From contig JBGAKG010000009.1 of the NCBI GenBank assembly GCA_044224495.1, positions 1-64,000 on the forward strand: a stretch of 64,000 nucleotides of DNA, in the 5' to 3' direction. Both the position numbers and the translations under genes were made by a program. The notes under the pieces are model-generated. The model did not search any database. It was not told the origin of the DNA and was given only the letters and a program-made list of their open reading frames with translations. Below, one piece after another: positions 24,856-32,126 of this stretch (its first letter is position 1; the number at the start of each line of letters is the position of its first letter). This DNA is from JBGAKG01 sp044224495 (GTDB taxonomy: Bacteria > Myxococcota_A > Polyangia > Polyangiales > Polyangiaceae).

Positions 24856-25290
24856 TCACGAGCCGCGCTGGCGCTCGATCCCCGCGCGGATCCGATCCTC
24901 CTGCGCCTTGATCTCGGGCGTGTACTCCTTGCCGAAGTCTTCGGCCTCGAAGATGGGGCGCACCTCGATCTCGCTCTCCTCGCCCGGCATCGGATCGGGG
25001 CAGCGACGGAGCCACTCGAGCGCCTCGTCCATCGACTTCACCTGCCAGATCCAGAAGCCGGCCACGAGCTCTTTCGTCTCCGCGAAAGGACCATCGACCA
25101 CGGTCTTCTTGCCGCCGCCGAAGACGACGCGCTTGCCCTTGCTGCTCGGGTGGAGCCCGTCGCCGGCGAGCATGACCCCGGCCTTCACGAGCTCTTCGTT
25201 GAACTTGCCCATCTCGGCCAGCATCTTCTCGCTCGGCATCACCCCCGCCTCGGACGCCTTCGAAGCCTTCACCATCACCATCACGCGCAT
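24856..25290 (-). CDS. YCII/DGPF-domain protein (orphan)
   Basis: The 144-residue product is one DGPF domain with the signature VVDGPFAETKELVAGFWIW near residues 65-83, followed by a charged C-terminal extension (FGKEYTPEIKAQEDRIRAG). It has no sigma gene beside it, but an ECF42-like promoter with 17 bp spacing lies 46 bp upstream, and a clear ribosome site (AAGGAG) precedes ATG 25290. It is convergent with the hybrid regulator gene (4 bp gap). It is probably part of a dispersed DGPF set controlled by the ECF42-type sigma factors encoded 6-9 kb away. Confidence 0.88.
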   Translation of the reverse strand: MRVMVMVKASKASEAGVMPSEKMLAEMGKFNEELVKAGVMLAGDGLHPSSKGKRVVFGGGKKTVVDGPFAETKELVAGFWIWQVKSMDEALEWLRRCPDPMPGEESEIEVRPIFEAEDFGKEYTPEIKAQEDRIRAGIERQRGS

Positions 25291-25335
25291 CGTCGTTCTC
25301 CTTGTGCTCGGGCTCGTCTGCCCGTTTTCGCAGAG

Positions 25336-25364
25336 GCGACGAACGGCCGGGGCGCGGATCGACA
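25336..25364 (-). promoter_or_regulatory. Predicted ECF42-type promoter of the orphan DGPF gene
   Basis: On the minus strand TGTCGA (25359-25364) is followed after exactly 17 bp by CGTCGC (25336-25341), the same layout as the sites at 17348 and 28729. The spacer and flanks also share bases with the 28729 site (TCGATC after the -35, TTCGTCGCC at the -10). Confidence 0.6.
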
Positions 25365-25410
25365 CGTGCTCGAAAAATAGTTTCGGGCCCGGTCGCCTTG
25401 ACGCTTCGTG

Positions 25411-25426
25411 GTGATATTACTATCAC
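25411..25426. promoter_or_regulatory. Inverted repeat before the hydrolase-TetR operon
   Basis: GTGATA-TTAC-TATCAC has perfect 6-base arms and ends 6 bp before ATG 25433. It is an AT-rich island in GC-rich DNA. It is a likely operator for the TetR protein encoded as the second gene of the operon. Confidence 0.5.
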
Positions 25427-25432
25427 TAGTCC

Positions 25433-26257
25433 ATGGAACACGTCGCGACGCGGGCAGGGAAGGTGGCGATCGAGGTTCGGGGCGAGGGACCGCCGCTCGT
25501 GCTCCTCCACTCGGTCGCGCACGATCGGCACGACTACGACGCCGTCGTGCCGGAGCTCTCGCGCACGCATCGCACGATCGCGGTCGACTGGCCCGGCCAC
25601 GGTGCGTCCGAGATGTGGGCCGAGCCGCGTCGAGCGTCGGCGTCGCTCTTGTGCGACGCGCTCGAAGACGTCGCGAGCGCGCTCGATCTGCGGCGCGCGG
25701 TCGTGATGGGGAGCTCGATCGGTGGCGCCGCCGCGATGCACCTCGCGTTGCGCGCGCCCGCGCGCGTGGGTGGCCTCGTCCTCGTCGACACGAGCGGCTT
25801 CACGGGGACGTCGGCGCTCGTGCGCATCGCGTGCTGGCTCCAGGGGCGCGAGCTCGTGCGGCGGCTCACCGGGATGGCGTTCGCGCGTTCGTACTTGAAG
25901 GTGCCGGGCGCGGGGGTGGACGCAGTGCTCGCGCGCCTCGCAGAGGCGCGGAAGCGGCCCGGGTTCATCGAGATGGACGCCGCGCTCTGGCGGAGCTTCG
26001 GGACCGGCGCCACCGACCTCACGGGGCGCGGGCGCGAGCTCGACGTTCCGGCGCTCGTCGTCTGGGGCAAGCACGACCCGGTCATCCGCAAGGACGTCGA
26101 GGGACGGCGCACGCGCGACGAGCTCCCGAACGCACGTTGGATCGAGCTGGATTCGGGGCACGTTCCGTTCGTCGAGCGCCCGCGCGAGTTCCTCGCGGCG
26201 GTGAGCCCGTTTCTCGCGGGGCTCCAGCCCGCCCGCGCCGAAGCGCACGCGCCATGA
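25433..26257 (+). CDS. Alpha/beta hydrolase
   Basis: The 274-residue product is an alpha/beta-fold hydrolase. The oxyanion-region motif PLVLLHSVAHDR lies near 20-32, the nucleophile elbow is MGSSIGG with Ser95, the acid is in VVWGKHDPV near 220, and the catalytic His in DSGHVPFVERP near 245. No signal peptide is present. Such enzymes include esterases, lactonases and C-C hydrolases, and the substrate is not deducible. The downstream TetR gene starts inside its stop codon (ATGA), so the two are one operon, with an inverted repeat just upstream. Confidence 0.87.
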   Translation: MEHVATRAGKVAIEVRGEGPPLVLLHSVAHDRHDYDAVVPELSRTHRTIAVDWPGHGASEMWAEPRRASASLLCDALEDVASALDLRRAVVMGSSIGGAAAMHLALRAPARVGGLVLVDTSGFTGTSALVRIACWLQGRELVRRLTGMAFARSYLKVPGAGVDAVLARLAEARKRPGFIEMDAALWRSFGTGATDLTGRGRELDVPALVVWGKHDPVIRKDVEGRRTRDELPNARWIELDSGHVPFVERPREFLAAVSPFLAGLQPARAEAHAP

Positions 26258-26883
26258 GTCGCCCGAAGCGCACGCCCGCGCCGGCGCCCGTGCTCCTCCC
26301 GCGTCTCGCGCCGCGACCGGTGCGCGGTCAGCCCGAGGCGACGCGCGAGCGCATCGTCCGCGCCGCGGCCGAGGTCTTCAACGACGTCGGCTACGACGGG
26401 ACCGACACGAACCGGATCGCACGGGCGGCGGGCTACTCGCCCGGCACGTTCTACAAACACTTCGAGGACAAGCGGAGCGTCTTCCTCGCCGTCTACGAAG
26501 AGTGGGTCGCGCGCGAGTGGCGCGACGTCACCGCGGTGATCGCCGCCGCGGGCACGGTCGACGAGCGAGCGGCGCGCATCGTCGACATCTTCCTGGAGCA
26601 TCACCGGCGCTGGCGAGGTTTCCGCGCGAGCCTCCGCGCGCTCGTCCCCGTCGACGAGCACGTGCGCGCGTTCTACCGCGCGCAGCGCGTGAAGCAGCTC
26701 GAGCTCCTCGCGCGCTCGAACCGTGCGTCGCGCGAAGAGGACGCGTTGCTCCTCTTCGCGATCGAGCGCACGGCGGACGCGTGCGCCGAAGACGAGACGC
26801 TCGCGCTGGGCCTCGATCCCGAGCGCGTGCGTGAGCTTCTCGTGGGGATGGTTGCGTCGAGACTCGCGGAGCCGAAGCCGTAG
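26254..26883 (+). CDS. TetR/AcrR family transcriptional regulator
   Basis: The 209-residue product has a Pro/Arg-rich lead of 25 residues, then a TetR helix-turn-helix at about 28-75 (TRERIVRAAAEVFNDVGYDGTDTNRIARAAGYSPGTFYKHFEDK), then a normal-length helical domain. It is translationally coupled to the preceding hydrolase and probably regulates the operon via the repeat at 25411-25426. The ligand is unknown. Its stop lies 10 bp before the promoter of the ArsR-AHSA1 pair. Confidence 0.88.
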   Translation: MSRPKRTPAPAPVLLPRLAPRPVRGQPEATRERIVRAAAEVFNDVGYDGTDTNRIARAAGYSPGTFYKHFEDKRSVFLAVYEEWVAREWRDVTAVIAAAGTVDERAARIVDIFLEHHRRWRGFRASLRALVPVDEHVRAFYRAQRVKQLELLARSNRASREEDALLLFAIERTADACAEDETLALGLDPERVRELLVGMVASRLAEPKP

Positions 26884-26893
26884 CAAGCCGCCG

Positions 26894-26922
26894 TTGACAA
26901 CATAGCCGAGCGGCTATATAGC
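26894..26922 (+). promoter_or_regulatory. Sigma-70-type promoter with embedded ArsR operator
   Basis: TTGACA (26894-26899) and TATAGC (26917-26922) are 17 bp apart, a strong housekeeping promoter. Between them lies ATAGCCG-AG-CGGCTAT (26902-26917), a perfect inverted repeat that reaches the -10. Binding there would block RNA polymerase. The ArsR start is only 10 bp beyond the -10. This is one of the clearest autoregulatory promoters in the window. Confidence 0.75.
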
Positions 26923-26931
26923 TAGTGGGCG

Positions 26932-27303
26932 ATGAATGACGACGCCCGGTTGAACCACGTGTTTTCGGCGCTCTCGGACCCCACCCGGAGAGCGATCCTC
27001 GCGCGCCTCGCCTTGGGTGAGGCCACGGTCTCGGAGCTCGCGGAGCCGTTCGGCCTCCGCCAGCCGACGATCTCCAAGCACCTGCGCATCCTCGAAGACG
27101 CGGGGCTGATCCAGCAAGGGCGCGACGCGCAGCGGCGCCCGCGCACGCTCGTGATCGGCGGCCCGCTCGAAGAGGTGGACGCGTGGCTCACGCCGTTCCG
27201 CGAGCAATGGGAGCGCCGGTTCGATGCTCTCGATTCGTTCCTGCAGAAGAAGAAGAAGCAACCGAAGAACCCGCCGCCCGAGGCGGGAGGAGATTCGAAA
27301 TGA
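26932..27303 (+). CDS. ArsR family winged-helix regulator
   Basis: The 123-residue product has an ArsR winged helix at 8-85 (VFSALSDPTRRAILARLALGEATVSELAEPFGLRQPTISKHLRILEDAGLI), then the family C-terminal helix (LTPFREQWERRFDALDSFLQ) and a lysine-rich tail. It has no cysteines suited for metal sensing. This subtype is nearly always followed by an AHSA1 gene, as here with an ATGA overlap. It most likely represses itself and its partner via the repeat at 26902-26917 and responds to an unknown, probably organic, ligand. Confidence 0.92.
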   Translation: MNDDARLNHVFSALSDPTRRAILARLALGEATVSELAEPFGLRQPTISKHLRILEDAGLIQQGRDAQRRPRTLVIGGPLEEVDAWLTPFREQWERRFDALDSFLQKKKKQPKNPPPEAGGDSK

Positions 27304-27755
27304 AGAAGACCGAGACGACCATCGACCGCAACACGTTCACGATCACGTTCCAGCGCGCGTTCGCAGCGGCGCGAGAGGACGTGTTCGATGCGTGGACCGA
27401 CGCGACCCAGATCAAGCACTGGTGGGATCCGACGGGCACCGCGCTCGCGGACTGCAGCGTCGACTTGCGCCCCGGTGGAGCGTTCTGCTTCACGATGGCG
27501 TCCGCGCACGCGCCGCCGTTCGCGGGCGTCTACCGCATCGTCGAGCGACCGCAGCAGCTCGTCTTCGAGGCGATGGGCGCGATCGGCACGATCCGGCTCG
27601 AGGCCGAGGGGAGCACGACCCGGATGATCGTCACGATCCGGTGCGCTTCGGCGGAGCACCTCGATCAGTTCGTGAAGCTCGGCGTCGCGGATGGCACCGA
27701 CAAGACGCTCGACAACCTCGTCGCGCACGTCGAAGGGCGGCGGAAGGCGAGCTGA
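27300..27755 (+). CDS. AHSA1/SRPBCC domain protein
   Basis: The 151-residue product is a single AHSA1-type SRPBCC domain. It has the start TITFQRAFAAAREDVFDAWTDATQIKHWWDPTG, the central LRPGGAFCFTM, and the C-terminal helix VADGTDKTLDNLVAHVEG. The fold forms a deep hydrophobic ligand cavity. Physiological ligands are unknown for ArsR-linked members. Start ATG 27300 overlaps the ArsR stop (ATGA). The end lies 2 bp from the stop of a convergent lipoprotein gene. Confidence 0.92.
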   Translation: MKKTETTIDRNTFTITFQRAFAAAREDVFDAWTDATQIKHWWDPTGTALADCSVDLRPGGAFCFTMASAHAPPFAGVYRIVERPQQLVFEAMGAIGTIRLEAEGSTTRMIVTIRCASAEHLDQFVKLGVADGTDKTLDNLVAHVEGRRKAS

Positions 27756-27756
27756 G

Positions 27757-28650
27757 CTACTTCGAGTAGAACGACGCGCCGAACGACGTCGTCACGTTGC
27801 CGCCCGCGTCGCCCGTGTCCGGCGTGGGCGCTGCGTCGTAGTAGTCGAGGTACGGGGTCCACGTGTTGTTCGTGGAGTCCTTGACCTCGGCCAGTGCCAC
27901 GACCTTGTAGCCGGTGCCGGGGATCTCGGCCGCGAACTTCCCGTCGCGCGCAGGGATGCCCGGGGTGGTGACGTCGACGAACGGGATCGGTGCGTTGCTC
28001 TCGTCGACGATCGTGATCGTGAGACGCCCGTCGAGCGGGGTCGTCGTCGAGTTGGCGAGCTTGATCCCGGTCGTGTTGACGAAGCCGAGCTTGCCCTTCG
28101 GAAGATCGGAGTCCGGTGCGCTGAACGTCCACTTCTCGCCCGGCACGTCGACGGGACCATCGAGCGAGAGCCCGCACGGGGTCGCCGGATCGTCGCAGAC
28201 GACCCAGTAGATGTGGAAGAGGTCGGCGCGGTTGATCCCGGTGTACGTCCACGTCAGGCCACCCGCGCGGCCGAGGTTGCCGGTCGGCGTCCACGTCAGC
28301 CCGTAGGGCGGAAACGGATCGAGCTTCGGCGTGAGCTGCGACTCCGCGCAGCCCTGCTTGTTGACCTTCGCCTTCGGCGCGGTGTTGGGGCACTTGTCCG
28401 TGCCGTCCGCCACACCGTCGCCGTCGGCGTCGCACGGTCCATCACAGCCCCCGGACGAACCGTCCGGCTTCGTGCCACCACCGTCCGTCGTGGGGGTGAC
28501 GCCGCTGTCCGGCACCTCTTCGGTCGTGCTGCCCTTGGCGCACGCGACCGCGACGAGCGTCATGAACGCCACACTGCACGCACGACTGAGGGGCGATCGG
28601 TTAAGGAGCAACGAGGCAGCCTCCGCGCGTAGATTCTCCCTCAACGCCAC
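27757..28650 (-). CDS. Lipoprotein with thrombospondin type 3-like calcium motif
   Basis: The product of up to 297 residues has a signal region ending VAVAC (a degenerate lipobox), followed by a Gly/Asp/Thr-rich linker. A calcium-binding element of the thrombospondin type 3 kind (DADGDGVADGTDKCPNTA) then precedes a beta-rich domain. The calcium element is flanked by cysteines. The GTG start at 28650 is uncertain and gives a long lead before the hydrophobic core. It is probably an outer-surface lipoprotein of a type common in myxobacteria. The domain from about 110 onward is not recognised. It is convergent with the AHSA1 gene. Confidence 0.75.
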   Translation of the reverse strand: MALRENLRAEAASLLLNRSPLSRACSVAFMTLVAVACAKGSTTEEVPDSGVTPTTDGGGTKPDGSSGGCDGPCDADGDGVADGTDKCPNTAPKAKVNKQGCAESQLTPKLDPFPPYGLTWTPTGNLGRAGGLTWTYTGINRADLFHIYWVVCDDPATPCGLSLDGPVDVPGEKWTFSAPDSDLPKGKLGFVNTTGIKLANSTTTPLDGRLTITIVDESNAPIPFVDVTTPGIPARDGKFAAEIPGTGYKVVALAEVKDSTNNTWTPYLDYYDAAPTPDTGDAGGNVTTSFGASFYSK

Positions 28651-28728
28651 GCCACATCAAGGAAACTGCGATCCTTTCGTGCGCGCCTACATGCGTGGAA
28701 ACGTGGGACGAAGAAAATCGACGAAGAC

Positions 28729-28757
28729 GGTCGATCGGCGTGGCCGTCCTTCGTCGC
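28729..28757 (+). promoter_or_regulatory. Predicted ECF42-type promoter of the tandem DGPF gene
   Basis: GGTCGA (28729-28734), 17 bp, then CGTCGC (28752-28757), 21 bp before ATG 28779. It differs from the other two sites only in the first base of the -35. The consistent spacing across three DGPF genes supports a shared sigma factor. Confidence 0.55.
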
Positions 28758-28778
28758 CCGCGAGAAAGGAGACGAACG

Positions 28779-29501
28779 ATGCGTTTCATGATCGTGCACA
28801 AGATGACGGCGGAGATGGAGAAGGGCCTCCCGCCGGACCCGGAGATCATCGCGGGGGTGGGTCGACTGATCGAGGCCGGCGCTGCCGAGAAGGTGTTCGT
28901 GTCGGGAGAAGGGTTGAAGCCTTCGTCGGAGCGGACGCACCTCGTCTACGCGAACGGGAAGCGCGCTTCGATGGAGCGGGGGCCGTTCGCCGAGCCGAAG
29001 GAGCTCCTCTCGGGGTTCACGTTGCTCCGCGTGAGCTCGGAGGCCGAAGCCCTCGCGTGGTGCGACGAGCTCGGCGCGGTGTTCGGCGACGCGGAGATCC
29101 ACCTCGGCCCCATCGTCGAGCCGTGGGACCTCGGGATGATGGAGAAGCCGGCGAGCCCGCCGGCGCGCTTCCTCGCGTTGCATCGGCTCGGCTCGCGAGG
29201 AGCGCCGGAGACTGCACCATCGGCAGAGGTCGTCGCGAAGCTCGGCGCGTTGGTCGATCGGATGTCGCGCGCAGGAGTGTTGCAAGGCAGCGCCGCGCTC
29301 GCGGAGACGAAGAAGGGAGCGCGGCTCCGCTTCGAAGGGAGCAAGCGAACGGTGATCGACGGACCCTTCGCGGAGTCGAAGGAGCTCGTCGCCGGCTACG
29401 CCATCCTCGAGCTCCCGTCGAAGGCGGCGGCGCTCGAATGGGCGCGCGACTTCGGCGACGTGGTGAAGGTGGAAGAGGTCGACGTGCGCGAGATCGTGTG
29501 A
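28779..29501 (+). CDS. Tandem YCII/DGPF-domain protein
   Basis: The 240-residue product contains two DGPF domains. The first (about 1-112) has a degenerate loop, MERGPFAEPKELLSGFTLL. The second (about 125-240) has the intact VIDGPFAESKELVAGYAIL. Their order suggests the second is the active or ligand-binding copy. A ribosome site (AAAGGAGA) precedes ATG 28779. It has no adjacent sigma gene but carries an ECF42-like promoter. Fused DGPF pairs support a dimer-like working unit. It is divergent from the calcium-motif lipoprotein gene. Confidence 0.88.
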   Translation: MRFMIVHKMTAEMEKGLPPDPEIIAGVGRLIEAGAAEKVFVSGEGLKPSSERTHLVYANGKRASMERGPFAEPKELLSGFTLLRVSSEAEALAWCDELGAVFGDAEIHLGPIVEPWDLGMMEKPASPPARFLALHRLGSRGAPETAPSAEVVAKLGALVDRMSRAGVLQGSAALAETKKGARLRFEGSKRTVIDGPFAESKELVAGYAILELPSKAAALEWARDFGDVVKVEEVDVREIV

Positions 29502-29660
29502 CCGGCGTGTCCCACATCCTCGCACTGGTTCCTGCTTCATCCAGCGGGCCGATCTTCGCGACGACTCGCGCTCGTCGCGCGCGACTCGCGGCGATCGCGC
29601 CCGGAAGCTGCCGGAATCGCAGCGGTACCAGTTCGGTACGGTGCTTGCTGAAGCGGGGGC

Positions 29661-30713
29661 ATGGAACGAAAGAAGATCCTTCGCCCCCTCGTCTCGCTCG
29701 GTCTCACGTCGCTGCTGATCGCGTTCGTCGCGGCCTGCAGCGCGCAGGCGCCGAGCGAAGACGTCGAGGAAGGTTACGGTGAGCTCGAGAGCGGTGGCTA
29801 CGTGGTCCCCGCCGAAGAGCTCGCCTCCGAGAACGCGGTGAGTGACGACGAGATCGAGGATCTCGATCCCGTCGCCGACGAAGATCTCGTCGCGCTCGAC
29901 GACGGCACCGCGCTCGACACCGGCGACGACAGCCCCGACGTCGAGCTCACCGAAGCCGATCAGCTCCTCGATGCGCCCGCACTCCACGGCATCCCGCTCG
30001 CGCCCACCGAGCCGCTCGACACCGAGGCGTGCAAGGCCGGGAAGTACCCGAACTACGGGAAGGGCGCGCAGCTCGTCACGACCGAGTACCTCAACCTCCG
30101 CACCGGTCCGAGCACGAGCAAAGCACGCATCACGGTGATGAAGCCGGGGACGGCGGTCGTCGTGCTCGGCGCGACGTGCGGGAGCGCGTGGGCGCACATC
30201 AAGGCGGCGAACGGGCACATCGGTTGGTCCGCCGTCTCGTACCTGCGACCGAAGGCGAAGGGCTCGACGTCGAAGCCGCCGGCGTTCATGTCGATCTACA
30301 GCCCTCAGCGCGGCAAGAGCCTCGCGAACGCGTCGTGGAAGCAGGGGAAGGGCAAGAAGAGCTCGGGCTCGTGTCTGCGGGGCGTGCGCCTCGCGATCAG
30401 CGCCTCGATCTCGCCGGGCTTCTACACCGGCAGCCCCGGTGCCTCGCAGTTCGGGCAGTACGCGCGGAGCCACCGCGCGTGGATGGCGGCGCGTCACCTC
30501 CAGGTCTACGCCGCCAGCGAAGCCGGTGCGCCGAAGCCCTCGCAGTTCCCGGTCGGCACGATCATGGTCTACAGCGCGGGGCGCTGCGGGTTCAACCCGA
30601 CCTGGGGTCACGTCGAGGTGGTCGTGAACAAGTCGACCGCGTGCAGTGACTTCTGCCGGAGCTGGAACGCGAGCAAGTGCGCTCCGGACACGGTGATCAT
30701 CCCGCGGAAGTGA
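29661..30713 (+). CDS. Lipoprotein with SH3b domain and CHAP-like C-terminal domain
   Basis: The 350-residue product has a signal peptide with lipobox FVAAC (Cys26), then a strongly acidic linker (31-122, many Asp/Glu). A bacterial SH3 domain (about 136-197, LNLRTGPSTSKARITVMKPGT) follows, and then a C-terminal domain (205-350). The last has GSCLRGVRLAI with Cys238 and WGHVEVVV with His317, spaced as in CHAP/NlpC-like cysteine peptidases, with GTIMVYSAGRCG between. It probably binds and cuts peptidoglycan at the cell envelope. Catalysis is inferred. A strong hairpin follows the stop. Confidence 0.75.
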   Translation: MERKKILRPLVSLGLTSLLIAFVAACSAQAPSEDVEEGYGELESGGYVVPAEELASENAVSDDEIEDLDPVADEDLVALDDGTALDTGDDSPDVELTEADQLLDAPALHGIPLAPTEPLDTEACKAGKYPNYGKGAQLVTTEYLNLRTGPSTSKARITVMKPGTAVVVLGATCGSAWAHIKAANGHIGWSAVSYLRPKAKGSTSKPPAFMSIYSPQRGKSLANASWKQGKGKKSSGSCLRGVRLAISASISPGFYTGSPGASQFGQYARSHRAWMAARHLQVYAASEAGAPKPSQFPVGTIMVYSAGRCGFNPTWGHVEVVVNKSTACSDFCRSWNASKCAPDTVIIPRK

Positions 30714-30721
30714 CCCGAGCC

Positions 30722-30748
30722 GCTGCCCTCGGCGATCCCGAGGGCAGC
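30722..30748 (+). terminator. Strong hairpin after the SH3b lipoprotein gene
   Basis: Perfect 11-base arms GCTGCCCTCGG and CCGAGGGCAGC enclose a 5-base loop, starting 9 bp after the stop. There is no T-tract. Its stability and place make it a likely transcript end. Confidence 0.55.
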
Positions 30749-30799
30749 CCTCCGAAGGTTCGATTGGTGTCGTTCACGCGGCGGACGCATGTTCGCCGC

Positions 30800-31309
30800 A
30801 TGAACGAGCACATGGAGCTTCTGGGGCGCGTGGCGGCGATCGGGATCGGCGCCACGCTCGTGATGGATGGTTGGGCTGCGATCCTGCGACGCTTCGGGAT
30901 CGCATCGCTCGATCCGGCGATGCTCGGGAGGTGGGTCGGCCACTTCCCGCGCGGTCGGTTCGTGCACGCCCGGATCGCCGACGCGGCGCCGGTCCGCGGC
31001 GAACGTGCGCTCGGCGTCGCCGCGCACTACGGGATCGGGATCGGGTTCGCGGCGGTGTTGACCACGCTGTTCGGGAGCGCCTGGTTGCAGGCGCCGTCGA
31101 TCGGCCCGGCGCTGCTCGTCGGTGTCGTGACCGTGCTCGCGCCGTGGTTCGTGTTGCAGCCCGCGCTCGGCGCCGGCGTCGCGTCGTCACGTACGCCGCG
31201 GCCCGTCTTCGCGGCCGGCAAGAGCCTGGTGACGCACGTCGTCTTCGGGCTCGGGCTCTGGGGGGCGGCGCGCTTGACGGCGGCGCTCTGCGCGGCGGTG
31301 GCCGCGTGA
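30800..31309 (+). CDS. DUF2938-type integral membrane protein
   Basis: The 169-residue product has several membrane segments. The N-terminal GIGATLVMDGWAAILRRFG and the later LGRWVGHFPRGRFVH are typical of DUF2938 proteins. Hydrophobic stretches lie at about 6-22, 78-98, 102-122 and 145-165. The function of the family is unknown. ATG 30800 is used; the frame is open upstream but with no similarity. The next gene begins inside its stop codon (GTGA), so the methyltransferase is co-translated. Confidence 0.82.
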   Translation: MNEHMELLGRVAAIGIGATLVMDGWAAILRRFGIASLDPAMLGRWVGHFPRGRFVHARIADAAPVRGERALGVAAHYGIGIGFAAVLTTLFGSAWLQAPSIGPALLVGVVTVLAPWFVLQPALGAGVASSRTPRPVFAAGKSLVTHVVFGLGLWGAARLTAALCAAVAA

Positions 31310-32124
31310 GCGCCGGGCTCGAGGCGGTCGCGTGGGACGGCGCGCGGGGAGCGAAGTGGCGCGCGACGTTGACCGACATGGAGGCGATGCTCGCGCCGGT
31401 CGATGCGCCGCTGCTCGCGGCGCTCGCGCTCGAGGGCGCGCACCGGATCGCGGACGTCGGCTGCGGCGGGGGCGCGACGACGCGCGCGTTGGCGGCTCGT
31501 GCGCCCGCCCTGGCGCGGCTCGAGGGGTTCGACGTCTCGGCCGAGCTCGTCGCGGCCGCGCGCGCCTGCGCGCACGAGCGGGTCGCGTTCACGCACGCCG
31601 ATGCGGCGACGTTCGTCCCCGCGGAGCGCTTCGATCGACTCGCGTCCCGCTTCGGCGTGATGTTCTTCGATGCGCCGGAGGCGGCGTTCGCGAACCTCGC
31701 GCGGTGGCTCGTCCCCGGGGGACGCTTCGCGTTCGCGGTGTGGGGACCCGCGGAGGAGAACCCGTGGTTCGGGGTCGTGCGCGACGCCGTCGCGCGCGCC
31801 GTGAGCGTGCCTCCGATCGTCGAGACGGCGCCGGGGCCGTTTCGTTACGGGCGGGGAACCGCGTTCACCGAGCTCCTGGAGCGGACGGGTTTCGCCGACG
31901 TCGAGGTGCGCGAGTGGCGCGGCGAGCTCGGCCTCGGTGGGGGCGCAGAGCGAGCGGCGGCCTTCGCGCTCGGCGGGTTCGGATCGTTCGCGGAGCTCCT
32001 CGCGCGGGCGGATGCGCGAGCACGGGTCGAGGCGCAGCTCGCGGCGGAGCTACGCACGCACGAGCGGGCGGGGGAGGTCCGGCTCGGCGCGCACGTTCGG
32101 ATCGTGAGCGGCCGGGTCCGTTGA
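31306..32124 (+). CDS. Class I SAM-dependent methyltransferase
   Basis: The 272-residue product has the SAM-binding motif I RIADVGCGGGATT near 47-59, an acidic residue after strand 2 (LEGFDVS), motif II FTHADAATF, and GVMFFD with LVPGGRFAFAVWG further on. This layout matches UbiE/BioC-like small-molecule methyltransferases. The acceptor is unknown. It has a GTG start overlapping the stop of the DUF2938 gene, and its stop lies 2 bp from the end of the convergent LysR gene. Confidence 0.88.
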   Translation: MSAGLEAVAWDGARGAKWRATLTDMEAMLAPVDAPLLAALALEGAHRIADVGCGGGATTRALAARAPALARLEGFDVSAELVAAARACAHERVAFTHADAATFVPAERFDRLASRFGVMFFDAPEAAFANLARWLVPGGRFAFAVWGPAEENPWFGVVRDAVARAVSVPPIVETAPGPFRYGRGTAFTELLERTGFADVEVREWRGELGLGGGAERAAAFALGGFGSFAELLARADARARVEAQLAAELRTHERAGEVRLGAHVRIVSGRVR

Positions 32125-32126
32125 GG

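Noticed and set aside
24716..26248. Minus-strand open frame covering the hydrolase and the DGPF gene
   Set aside because: The sequence is typical antisense of high-GC genes and conflicts with three well-supported genes.
28641..30611. Minus-strand open frame of 656 residues opposite the tandem DGPF and SH3b genes
   Set aside because: It has no domain and shows a shadow composition; the plus-strand genes have clear motifs and ribosome sites.
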